Origin: UBA3824 sp017541145
Lineage (GTDB): Bacteria > Bacteroidota > Bacteroidia > Bacteroidales > UBA3824
Reading direction: 5' to 3'
Assembly: GCA_947168365.1 (NCBI GenBank)
Contig: CAMVLO010000030.1
Location: 1 to 48,512 of the forward strand
DNA: 48,512 nucleotides
The notes beneath the pieces were generated by a model, which ran no database searches, was not told where the DNA came from, and saw only the letters and a program-made list of their open reading frames with translations. This document shows, piece by piece, positions 8,960 to 16,601 of the stretch. Numbering within the stretch: the first letter of the stretch is position 1; every line of letters begins with the position of its first letter. Both the position numbers and the translations under genes were made by a program.

Positions 8960-10732
8960 TTATTGTCGTTTGTGTGACAAATATTGTTTTGCCATGTAGC
9001 CGCGTTTGTTGTTTACTTTTACTTCCAACCAGTAATAGCCTTCCGAAATTACTTCTACTTGAGTGTTTTTGGGGCATTGTCTGATTATTTTGCTGGTTTC
9101 GCTTGCCAATTGTCTCAAGTTTACTGTTGTAGTGGTGTAAACAATTTCGCCTTTGTTAAATGATTCTGTTACAGAGGTTTCTGTTGTTGACTTATCTCCA
9201 ATCAACGAAGAACCTGCGCCGGAAAATTTCATTATGGCGTATATTATAGCAAGTATCGCGATAATTGCAATTAGGATTTTCAGCAGTTTGCCAAGCGACG
9301 AATCGTTTTGATTGCCGGTTTGAGTGTAAGCCGGTTTGTCGGTCATTGTCATTCTTCTGCGTGCTTCCTCGTTGCGTTTGCGTTGAATTGCTTTTTCTAT
9401 TTCGTCGTTTATCATTGCATCCACAAGGTCTTTGTCGGCGTTTGCCTTTGCAATTTCCTTGTCGAGAATTATTCGTTCGTTTCTTGTAATTACGCCGTCG
9501 GCTGCATATTCTTTAATTTTTTCTTCCAACCATTTTGGAATAGGTGCGTTTGCCACTTGCGATTTGTACGGTTGTATTACGCTGAGTACGTTGATTATTT
9601 CGTCGCAAGATTGGTAACGGTCGCTTGGAAGCATCATTGTAGCTTTGTCGGCGATTTCTTTGTAAACCGAATTTTTTATTTCACCGAGTTTTCTTCTGTC
9701 GGGCGAGCCGGTAAAAATTTCGATAATCATCATGCCGAGAGAGAATATATCAGTTCTTTGGTCGGCTTTGGTGGCATCGCGCAAAAGTTCCGGTGCGGAA
9801 TATTTTGGAGTTCCGGCTTTAGTAAGATTGTCAACAAGAGAATCAGCCGCTGCGAGTCCGAAATCTATGATTTTTACATTGTCGCCCTTGTAGGTGAGCA
9901 TGATATTTTCGGGTTTCAGGTCGCGGTGAAATACTTGTTTTTGATGCATATATTTCAGAGCATCAAGTATTTGTAATACAATTTTTGTAACTACAGCCGG
10001 CTGTTGATTTTTCTCAATATGAATAAATTTGTCCAAGGTACGTCCGTCAACATATTCCATGTAGTAATACGGGCCTTGTTCGTCTTCGCCTTTGCCGTAA
10101 AAATGTACAATATTGGTGTTTTCAAGGCTGTATCCGGTGTCAAATTCCTTGTAAAACAGATCGATATATTCTTTGTTGTTGCGGTATTGTTCTTTAATTC
10201 TTTTAATGATAACTTTTCGTCGTCCGAGGTGAATAGCACTATACAAGTCGGCCATGGCTCCTGTGGATTCCAATTTTTTAATCTCGGAGAATTGGTCTTT
10301 GAAACTATCTCTTGCCGATGAAAAACCGGAATCGGAGTCAGTAGAATTATAATCGTTTACAAAACCCGAAGCATTGTTGTCTTCGGTAGAGTTTTCTGTA
10401 ACAAAACCGGAGCCGTTGTTTTGTTCTTGAACCGAAGCCGCCACTGCTGCGGCTACTGCGTTGCCCGGTGTGATGTCTGTTACAAAACCCGAACTTGTTT
10501 CTTCGTTGTTGGAAGTCATCAAGCCGGAACCTATTTCTGTCGGATATTCCTTGTTGGAAATGCCGGTAGCAAATTTCAACTCAAGTTCAGCATTTTTTAT
10601 GAGCATTACAAGTTGTCCGCCGTTGATACCCATATCTTCTGCTTTTTTGAGAAGTTCCTGCCTTTTGGCTTCTGTCATTCCTGTTCTGACATATTGTTCT
10701 ATTTGTTGTTTAAGATTGTCAAAATCTGTCAT
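8960..10732 (-). CDS. Transmembrane Ser/Thr protein kinase with SH3b tail
   Basis: The 590-residue protein is a Hanks-type kinase. In order: a helical module (about 7-53), a low-complexity linker (65-140) with five SGF/SGL-type repeats, the kinase domain (about 153-388) with the VAIK-type lysine K177, catalytic loop HRDLKPEN (269-276) and DFG (290-292), a second helical module (402-448) that resembles the first, one membrane helix (482-501), and an SH3b domain (about 529-585) outside the membrane that may sense cell-wall material. The glycine-rich loop is degenerate (ESTGAMADLY instead of GxGxxG). The PP2C phosphatase gene follows by 35 bases and a coiled-coil lipoprotein gene precedes it by 24 bases. 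Catalytic residues suggest an active enzyme despite the loop. Confidence 0.92.
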   Translation of the reverse strand: MTDFDNLKQQIEQYVRTGMTEAKRQELLKKAEDMGINGGQLVMLIKNAELELKFATGISNKEYPTEIGSGLMTSNNEETSSGFVTDITPGNAVAAAVAASVQEQNNGSGFVTENSTEDNNASGFVNDYNSTDSDSGFSSARDSFKDQFSEIKKLESTGAMADLYSAIHLGRRKVIIKRIKEQYRNNKEYIDLFYKEFDTGYSLENTNIVHFYGKGEDEQGPYYYMEYVDGRTLDKFIHIEKNQQPAVVTKIVLQILDALKYMHQKQVFHRDLKPENIMLTYKGDNVKIIDFGLAAADSLVDNLTKAGTPKYSAPELLRDATKADQRTDIFSLGMMIIEIFTGSPDRRKLGEIKNSVYKEIADKATMMLPSDRYQSCDEIINVLSVIQPYKSQVANAPIPKWLEEKIKEYAADGVITRNERIILDKEIAKANADKDLVDAMINDEIEKAIQRKRNEEARRRMTMTDKPAYTQTGNQNDSSLGKLLKILIAIIAILAIIYAIMKFSGAGSSLIGDKSTTETSVTESFNKGEIVYTTTTVNLRQLASETSKIIRQCPKNTQVEVISEGYYWLEVKVNNKRGYMAKQYLSHKRQ

Positions 10733-10756
10733 TTAAATATTTTTTAGAGTTGTTTA

Positions 10757-11689
10757 TCACTTATCCAACACAAAAGAGTCTTCTGAATCTTTGTCGTCGT
10801 CGATGTACATCACAACTGTGTATGAACCCGGCTCAAGGTTCTGCGTGGTTTTGTTCCATGTTACTGTTCCGGTGATTGTTTCACCTTCGTAATCTGCCAC
10901 GGTTTTTACAGTATAAGCGATGTAGTTGCCCTGATAATAAAATTCGCCTTCAGGATTTTTCAGTAACGAACCCTGTTGGTCGTGAATTCTGAAATACAGG
11001 TTTACCATCCCTTTTGTAGCATCAGGATTGCCCTTTAGTGTGTATTTGATATTCAATTGTTGTATTTTTTTCGCTTTGCGTTCTTTCGGTTGTATTACTT
11101 TCAACGAACCGGTAATTCTTGAAACCTTGGTGTTGAGGTTTTCTATTGTGGTGTTCAGTGTGGAGTTTTCTGCCGTAAGGTTTTCCACCTGAGATTCCAA
11201 ACCCCGTACTTTGGTTTTGAGATCCGCAATTTCAATTTGGGTTTGTTTCAACTGTTTTTGCTTGTCTTCGATATTTGAATACATCAATTGTATCAATTTA
11301 TCCATCGAAGCATGTTGAAAGCCCGAATTTTTCAAATCCTCAGCCAATTCCTCGTTTTTCGCGATTAGATTTCTGATTTTTTGAATGTATTTTTGTAGTT
11401 GATTGTTTTGATTGTCAGTTGCTTTGCCGTTCGATTTGATTACACTTTTCAGCGAATCAATCGATCTTTGAAAGTTCTCAATGCTGTCTTGGATATCTCC
11501 AAACTGGCTGAGATGTTTGTCGTAACTTTTCAATAGTTCTGATTTTGTACTGTCTCTGTGGATGTATTCTTCCAAAATCAGTTGTATACTGTCACAATAT
11601 TCGCAATTTGCATTTTGAATACATGACGAATTAAAAAACATCGAAGCTGTTGTAACAGCAATAATTAACAGAAAATATATTTTTTTCAT
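10757..11689 (-). CDS. Coiled-coil lipoprotein of the kinase operon
   Basis: The 310-residue protein begins with a lipoprotein-like signal (basic MKK, hydrophobic stretch, then FFNSSC, with Cys23 as probable lipidated residue). A long predicted coiled coil covers roughly residues 60-195, with LENLTAEN-type heptads near its end. The last 110 residues look like a compact beta domain, including GSYTVVMYIDDD. No enzymatic motif is present. It sits between a small membrane protein (13 bases upstream) and the kinase (24 bases downstream). A lipid-anchored rod with a folded head would suit an envelope partner for the kinase's extracytoplasmic SH3b domain, but that is inference from gene order. Confidence 0.7.
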   Translation of the reverse strand: MKKIYFLLIIAVTTASMFFNSSCIQNANCEYCDSIQLILEEYIHRDSTKSELLKSYDKHLSQFGDIQDSIENFQRSIDSLKSVIKSNGKATDNQNNQLQKYIQKIRNLIAKNEELAEDLKNSGFQHASMDKLIQLMYSNIEDKQKQLKQTQIEIADLKTKVRGLESQVENLTAENSTLNTTIENLNTKVSRITGSLKVIQPKERKAKKIQQLNIKYTLKGNPDATKGMVNLYFRIHDQQGSLLKNPEGEFYYQGNYIAYTVKTVADYEGETITGTVTWNKTTQNLEPGSYTVVMYIDDDKDSEDSFVLDK

Positions 11690-11702
11690 AATAATCTGAA
11701 TT

Positions 11703-12203
11703 TTAGAGTTGAATATAGTCTATTTTTCCTGAATTGGTTTTGAAAATCACTTTGCCCGCCGTAGTACGAAGCAGTTTCCCCGTTCCTAATGGAATTTTGC
11801 TTTTGGGAGTTTCTGTTTGCAGAAAATCAAAAGTATTGTTTATCAAATCAACTTCGCATCTGCAATTGGATTGTACCGGCACAAAATCACATTTCAGGTC
11901 ATAAATCATGTATGTTTTTCCTTCTTCTATGACTACATCCTGAACTGTTATCAGGATATTTTGGTCGTTGTAATTTGCAGAAAACAAGTTGAGAAGATCC
12001 TCTTTTTGAATCGGTTCGTTTTTCATTTTTGAGTATCTCAGATGGGTATAATCCCGTCCTTTGTTGAAATCTGCGTTTGTGAAAATTAGTATCGACAATA
12101 CTACAATTACTATTATTGCCAATAATATATGCACAATTCTGGGTACAAACGACTTCTTTTTTCTTGAGTCTGATGAAGTTTTGTATTTAAATTCTTCACT
12201 CAT
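11703..12203 (-). CDS. Single-pass membrane protein, first gene of the kinase block
   Basis: The 166-residue product has a basic cytosolic head (residues 1-24, KKKSF), one membrane helix at about 25-43, and a folded extracytoplasmic domain of about 120 residues with an FDFLQTETPKSK segment and a short beta-type C-terminus. The family is not recognised. It is the promoter-proximal gene of the minus-strand block: a TAnnTTTG promoter box lies 43 bases upstream of its start, and the coiled-coil lipoprotein gene starts 13 bases after its stop. Its place suggests a structural or sensory part of the kinase system, without direct evidence. Confidence 0.65.
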   Translation of the reverse strand: MSEEFKYKTSSDSRKKKSFVPRIVHILLAIIVIVVLSILIFTNADFNKGRDYTHLRYSKMKNEPIQKEDLLNLFSANYNDQNILITVQDVVIEEGKTYMIYDLKCDFVPVQSNCRCEVDLINNTFDFLQTETPKSKIPLGTGKLLRTTAGKVIFKTNSGKIDYIQL

Positions 12204-12245
12204 AGTTCAATTTTATTGGTTTGTAATTACGGTTAATAGCAACTA

Positions 12246-12275
12246 CAAATATATTAATTTTTATTGTTAAACAAA
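12246..12275 (-). promoter_or_regulatory. Bacteroidota-type promoter for the kinase block
   Basis: On the minus strand a perfect -7 box TATATTTG lies at 12246-12253 and a -33 element TTTG at 12272-12275, 18 bases apart, which matches the Bacteroidota housekeeping consensus (TTTG, about 19 bases, TAnnTTTG). The first gene starts at 12203. It probably drives the whole block down to recJ. Confidence 0.6.
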
Positions 12276-12378
12276 AGGATTTTTTAATTTTTAAAATTTT
12301 TTATCAAATTTAATTTTTAATATTTCCGAACCTAAAAAATTATTCTTTACTTTGCATGTCATTAAAAATATAAAAACG

Positions 12379-12726
12379 ATGAACGAAGAAATACAAAACG
12401 ACGGCGAAATACAAATTATTTCGCTAAAAGATGAGGACGGCAATGACAGAGATTTTGAAATCATTGACGAATTGGATTACGAAGGTGTACATTATTGTGC
12501 TCTTCTGCCATATTATGAGGATGTTGAGGAACTCGATGCAAAATCAGAAGATGATGATACTGAAATCCTTATCATGAGCCTTATGCCGGACGAAAACGGT
12601 GATGAGTATTGTGAAATGATTGAAGATGATGATCTTTTTGAAAAAGTAACAGCGATGTTTGATGAACGTATCGCTAAGATGTACGACGATGAGGAGAACA
12701 ACCCGGAACCTCTCTTGGGTGAATAA
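12379..12726 (+). CDS. DUF1292-like acidic protein
   Basis: The 115-residue product is very acidic (Asp/Glu-rich, several DDD and EDDD runs) and has the DUF1292 outline: an EIQIISLKDEDGNDRDFE strand pair, then VHYCALLPYY, and a second repeat EILIMSLMPDENGDEYCEM. DUF1292 proteins are small proteins of unknown function best known from Firmicutes. I chose the ATG at 12379; an upstream TTG at 12352 overlaps a promoter-like TACTTTGC. The gene stands alone, divergent from the kinase block and convergent with the CHAT gene, with a shared terminator hairpin behind it. Confidence 0.72.
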   Translation: MNEEIQNDGEIQIISLKDEDGNDRDFEIIDELDYEGVHYCALLPYYEDVEELDAKSEDDDTEILIMSLMPDENGDEYCEMIEDDDLFEKVTAMFDERIAKMYDDEENNPEPLLGE

Positions 12727-12761
12727 AATTCTTTGACATCTAATATTTTTACTAAAATAAC

Positions 12762-12791
12762 AAAAAAGACTGCCGTAAGACAGTCTTTTTT
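12762..12791 (+). terminator. Bidirectional intrinsic terminator
   Basis: An 11-bp perfect stem (AAAAAAGACTG / CAGTCTTTTTT) with an 8-base loop sits between two convergent genes. The A-run on one side and U-run on the other make it functional in both directions, ending the DUF1292-like gene and the CHAT gene. Confidence 0.85.
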
Positions 12792-12804
12792 TTGTTTTTA
12801 CAAG

Positions 12805-15800
12805 TTAGTCTACAAGTACAAATCCAGCCCAGAAAAACGGATGCGAAAATCTGTTGCCGTCTCTCAAATATTGTTGCGCAATTTGTAATGATTCTCTTGG
12901 AGTTTTTCCTTGTGTGAGCGAGGTATAGAATTTTCGCATAAATTGCGATGTTCCTTCGTCAGAAATACTCCAAAGTGTTATCAATATGGATTTTACGCCG
13001 GCAAGTTTGAAACCGCGTTGCAATCCGAAAAGTCCGTTGGCGTTTACATGTCCCAAGCCGGTTTCGCATGCTGACAATACTGCAAGTTTGGTGTTTGACA
13101 AATCCAAATCAGATATTTCGTCGGTTGTTAAAATACCGTCATCGATATTGTACGGAATTTCTTTTTGTTGCAAATAATTGTTGACTCCAGCAAATACCAA
13201 ACCTGTGGAATTCAGTATCGCATAATCAGTTAGATTGTCATCGTCAATATTGTCGTTGTAATATCCGTGGGATGCTACGTGAATAATATCCTGATTTTTA
13301 CCTGCATAGATTTTGAAACTTTCTTCTACTGCCGAATCGCCTTTTATGAATGTAACATCTTTTCCAATTGCTTTTCTTTCAATATATTCACACTCTTCAA
13401 AAGTTGAATGAAGATATTTGTATTCTGTTGTTGACATTTTTCTTGTAGCAGTTTCAGCTTTGTTGTCGGATTTTTCCGATAGTTTTACACGTTGACAATA
13501 TCGGTTTTCGATATTTGGCATCAATGTTTTTACAATTGAAGCTTGAGTGTTGACATCGTTGGTGTAATTGATACCGCCATACATCAGAATTTTATTAAAA
13601 TTGAAATCCACGGCAGCGGTTGTAATTTGTGCCGTAGAGGAAATTCTCTGCATCTTGAATGCGTCGTTCATTCTCAGAGAATCCTGATATTTAAGGTTTT
13701 CCAACGCTACAGAATACAAGTATCCGGTAGGGGAGAAGTATATTTTGTCGGGTCTTCCAAATTTGTCGAATATCTTTTTCCAAATAAAATCACATAATTT
13801 TTCGTCTTCGTAGATGGCTTTGATATTGTTAGGAAGTCGCTGTTCCAATGCTTTTTTCAGTGTAGTGTTGTCGCTGAGTTTGTAATCTTCAAATTCTTTT
13901 TTTGTGAAAATCGGAATAATTTCCGGAGCTTGCGATTTGTTGTTGAAAACTATTGCCACGTAATTGTAGTTGCAAAGTTCTGGGTGCGATTCTTTGAAAT
14001 AGTTTTCGTAACTGAATATTTCCGAAAATTCTACAGCAATCTCACCGTCTGCAAGTTTCGATTTTGCCTTATCGAAGTCAACATCCAAAATATTGCTGAT
14101 GTCAGAAGGAAATTTGTTTATGATTTTGTTTTCAAGTTCTGTTGCCAAATATGTCATACTTATTTGTTGCTCCTCCGAGAGATTGTTTTCGGGATCGCGC
14201 AACATCTTTTTTATTGTAGAAAGATCGTTGTAAATATCTTCAAGTTCGGGTTGAGATTTCAGCAGATTGCGCGTTCTGTTTTGTGCTACAAACTGCATGT
14301 TTTTCTGGTCTAATTGTATTTGATAAACCTTTTTGGCATAATCGGGATTATATTTTTCGGTCATCAATGCGCCGAGCAATGCCTTGGAGCAGCCGATATT
14401 TACTCTGTTCCAAAGTTGCATATATTCGTCGTCGTTGAGATAAACGAAATTGTTTTTCATGTATTGGTGAATCAAATCTGTACTTTTTGTAAGATTGGTT
14501 ATAAGCGCATTTTTGTTACCCATGAAATATTCCGAAAATGCTTTGTCTTCGTAAAAGTTGATTACTCTCAGGTTTTGTTCGTTTCTGAAAACTGTAGGCA
14601 AAATTTTTTCAAGTATCGAAATTGTTTGTTTGGTGTTGGAGTAATCGTTGAGTGCGATATCGCTTTTCAGTTCCATTTGTTTCATTCTGAATGATTCTAT
14701 AGAAACTGATGCTTTTTCTTTGTTGAGAATTTCGTACGATTTTCTGCTGAATTTTCTGCATTGTTCAAAATTGTCGTACTGAGAAAATCCTTCGGCGATA
14801 CTTCTGCAAAAATTTGCCATTTGTATGCTTGTATCGTTTTGAAACTTGGTTTCTGCTAATTTTACAAGTTTTTGAAATTCGTCGTACATGCCGATTTTGT
14901 TGACAATTTCTATTCTTCCGTCGCAATCCCAGATATCATAATTCATGTAAACATCGCGGTTGAATCCCGGAACTTCTTTTTCTTTTTGGTCTAAGATTTT
15001 GTCGAAAACTATTGACGCGGAATCCCAATATGTTATACACAATGGATAGTTATTGAAAATTTCGTAATATGTTACTTGTCCGGTGTAATATTTTACACTA
15101 TCGTAATTTGTACATTCACCGGATTTTTGCAGAGCCTGAAATGCAAGTTCCATATTGCGGTGAAACAGTTTCATTTTGTTGACATCGTATCCGTTTTCTG
15201 TCATTGCAGTTACCTGTTTGATAGCAGTTTCCATTTCGATGCGCGGAAGTTTGTTTTCAGCACAAAGATTCATTACTTCGCTGTAATACGCCAATGCGGT
15301 GTTGTAATCGTTCATTCCGGCAAACATATCTCCAAAATCGCAAATCAATTCGGTGTATTTTGAAATTGAGATGTTGTCGTTGGAATGTTGACTGCAAAAA
15401 TCTATAGCCGGAGCCGCCAATTTCGCTCCTTTGTGATACAATCCGCGCATTTTGTAACTGTCGCAAAGTGCTGAATATGTCATAATTACGAGCGAAAGTG
15501 AATTGCTTTGTTTAAAATGTTGCAAGGCGAGTAAAAAATATTTTTCTTCGTCTTCGCGTTTGTTGTCCCAGCCTGCCAACAATCCCATGTTGTATTCTTT
15601 TTTCGCCAAAATTTCATAACTTTTGGTCGTTTGGATTTTCAAGATGTTAACAAGACTGTCTGCTACTTGATACGCTTCAGCATGTTTGTGTTTTTGGGTA
15701 AGTTCATCAATACGAGCCAATTCTCTTGATTCTATTTCATCTTGAGTTTGGGCTTTTAGCGAATAGGGAAATAATGTTGTACAAAAAATCAGTCCTAAAA

Positions 15801-15819
15801 AGAAATATATCTTATTCAT
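12805..15819 (-). CDS. TPR-CHAT caspase-like protein, secreted
   Basis: The 1004-residue protein starts with a signal peptide (residues 1-23, ending SLKAQ), continues with TPR-type helical repeats (about 30-500), a linker helix region (about 520-590) and a C-terminal CHAT domain (about 640-1004). CHAT domains are caspase/separase-like cysteine peptidases. The catalytic pair is visible as HVASHGYY (His851) and LSACETG (Cys918), followed by the conserved GLFGLQRGF and ITLWSISD motifs. All active-site features look intact. The signal peptide places it in the periplasm or outside, unlike cytosolic CHAT effectors of defence systems. No adjacent substrate or gasdermin-type gene is seen. Confidence 0.88.
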   Translation of the reverse strand: MNKIYFFLGLIFCTTLFPYSLKAQTQDEIESRELARIDELTQKHKHAEAYQVADSLVNILKIQTTKSYEILAKKEYNMGLLAGWDNKREDEEKYFLLALQHFKQSNSLSLVIMTYSALCDSYKMRGLYHKGAKLAAPAIDFCSQHSNDNISISKYTELICDFGDMFAGMNDYNTALAYYSEVMNLCAENKLPRIEMETAIKQVTAMTENGYDVNKMKLFHRNMELAFQALQKSGECTNYDSVKYYTGQVTYYEIFNNYPLCITYWDSASIVFDKILDQKEKEVPGFNRDVYMNYDIWDCDGRIEIVNKIGMYDEFQKLVKLAETKFQNDTSIQMANFCRSIAEGFSQYDNFEQCRKFSRKSYEILNKEKASVSIESFRMKQMELKSDIALNDYSNTKQTISILEKILPTVFRNEQNLRVINFYEDKAFSEYFMGNKNALITNLTKSTDLIHQYMKNNFVYLNDDEYMQLWNRVNIGCSKALLGALMTEKYNPDYAKKVYQIQLDQKNMQFVAQNRTRNLLKSQPELEDIYNDLSTIKKMLRDPENNLSEEQQISMTYLATELENKIINKFPSDISNILDVDFDKAKSKLADGEIAVEFSEIFSYENYFKESHPELCNYNYVAIVFNNKSQAPEIIPIFTKKEFEDYKLSDNTTLKKALEQRLPNNIKAIYEDEKLCDFIWKKIFDKFGRPDKIYFSPTGYLYSVALENLKYQDSLRMNDAFKMQRISSTAQITTAAVDFNFNKILMYGGINYTNDVNTQASIVKTLMPNIENRYCQRVKLSEKSDNKAETATRKMSTTEYKYLHSTFEECEYIERKAIGKDVTFIKGDSAVEESFKIYAGKNQDIIHVASHGYYNDNIDDDNLTDYAILNSTGLVFAGVNNYLQQKEIPYNIDDGILTTDEISDLDLSNTKLAVLSACETGLGHVNANGLFGLQRGFKLAGVKSILITLWSISDEGTSQFMRKFYTSLTQGKTPRESLQIAQQYLRDGNRFSHPFFWAGFVLVD

Positions 15820-15930
15820 TTAATTTTGTAAAATATAAAAATACGGCATCAGCCCATTTCTTTTTCGATTTAGGTTGATACCGCAGATATTGATTTGTTT
15901 AACTATAGTCTAAATTTTTTTTCTTTACAA

Positions 15931-16449
15931 TTAGTCTTCTCTATACCAATTTGCATACATCGCATAATTGTCTACAATGCGGTTGATAAGGTCTTTTTGA
16001 AGTTTTTCGTCTACATTTTTCAGTTTTTTGGCGGGGCATCCGGCGTAGACAGCTCCGGGTTCGGTTTTTGTACCTTTTGTTACAACAGCTCCTGCCGCTA
16101 CAATGCAATTGCTTTCTATTACAGCATCGTCCATCACAATTGCGCCCATTCCGATAAGTACATTATCTTTGATTGTACAGCCGTGAACAATGGCATTGTG
16201 AGCTATCGAAACATTGTTGCCGATATTCAACGGACTTGTTTTGTAGGTAGCGTGCAAACACGCATTGTCCTGAATATTAACGCGATTGCCGATTCTTATT
16301 TGATGAACGTCGCCGCGTATTACGGCATTAAACCACACATTGCAATCATCGCCCATTTCTACATCGCCGATGATTGTACAATTTTCTGCAAGCCAAATAT
16401 TTTTACCGAATTTCGGGGTTTTACCCAATAATTTTTTTATTAGTGCCAT
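15931..16449 (-). CDS. Gamma-carbonic-anhydrase-type hexapeptide-repeat protein
   Basis: The 172-residue protein forms a left-handed beta helix built from hexapeptide repeats (GDVEMGDDCNVWFNAVIRGD and following turns, up to about residue 140), with a C-terminal helix. The three metal-binding histidines of the YrdA/PaaY/CaiE group are in reach: one in NACLHAT and two in the IAHNAIVHGC turn. Members are zinc-dependent carbonic anhydrases or related acyltransferase-like proteins, so carbonic anhydrase activity is possible but not certain. It is transcribed alone, with a TACATTTG promoter box 37 bases upstream and the divergent SNF2 gene on the other side. Confidence 0.9.
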   Translation of the reverse strand: MALIKKLLGKTPKFGKNIWLAENCTIIGDVEMGDDCNVWFNAVIRGDVHQIRIGNRVNIQDNACLHATYKTSPLNIGNNVSIAHNAIVHGCTIKDNVLIGMGAIVMDDAVIESNCIVAAGAVVTKGTKTEPGAVYAGCPAKKLKNVDEKLQKDLINRIVDNYAMYANWYRED

Positions 16450-16485
16450 TTAAAATAGTTTATTTTTTTGTTTTATTATAGTATG

Positions 16486-16493
16486 CAAATGTA
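16486..16493 (-). promoter_or_regulatory. TAnnTTTG promoter box for the gamma-CA gene
   Basis: TACATTTG on the minus strand, a perfect match to the Bacteroidota -7 box, 37 bases upstream of the start at 16449. No clear -33 element was checked. Confidence 0.45.
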
Positions 16494-16565
16494 ATAATTT
16501 TTTTTGTGATTTACGTAAAACTCATATTTTTTTAGATTTGTAACGGTCGGCATTGAAAAAATTCG

Positions 16566-16573
16566 TACCTTTG
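16566..16573 (+). promoter_or_regulatory. TAnnTTTG promoter box for the SNF2 gene
   Basis: TACCTTTG matches the Bacteroidota -7 box perfectly and lies 28 bases upstream of the helicase start codon. A well-spaced -33 TTTG is not obvious: the nearest candidate is 25 bases upstream. Confidence 0.5.
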
Positions 16574-16601
16574 CACCTCAAAAATTTGGTTATAGAAAAA
16601 A

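Noticed and set aside
8925..9077. Longer start for the PP2C phosphatase
   Set aside because: It overlaps the kinase gene by 118 bases and adds a basic stretch unlike PP2C N-termini; the internal Met at 8924 fits the domain start.
9308..9976. 222-codon plus-strand frame opposite the kinase
   Set aside because: It is a shadow of the kinase gene, rich in Cys/Phe/Val without domain features, and the minus-strand kinase motifs are unequivocal.
15820..15930. Imperfect hairpin between the CHAT and gamma-CA genes
   Set aside because: The stem (CGGCATCA with TGATACCG) has a mismatch and no U-run, so it is too weak to call.
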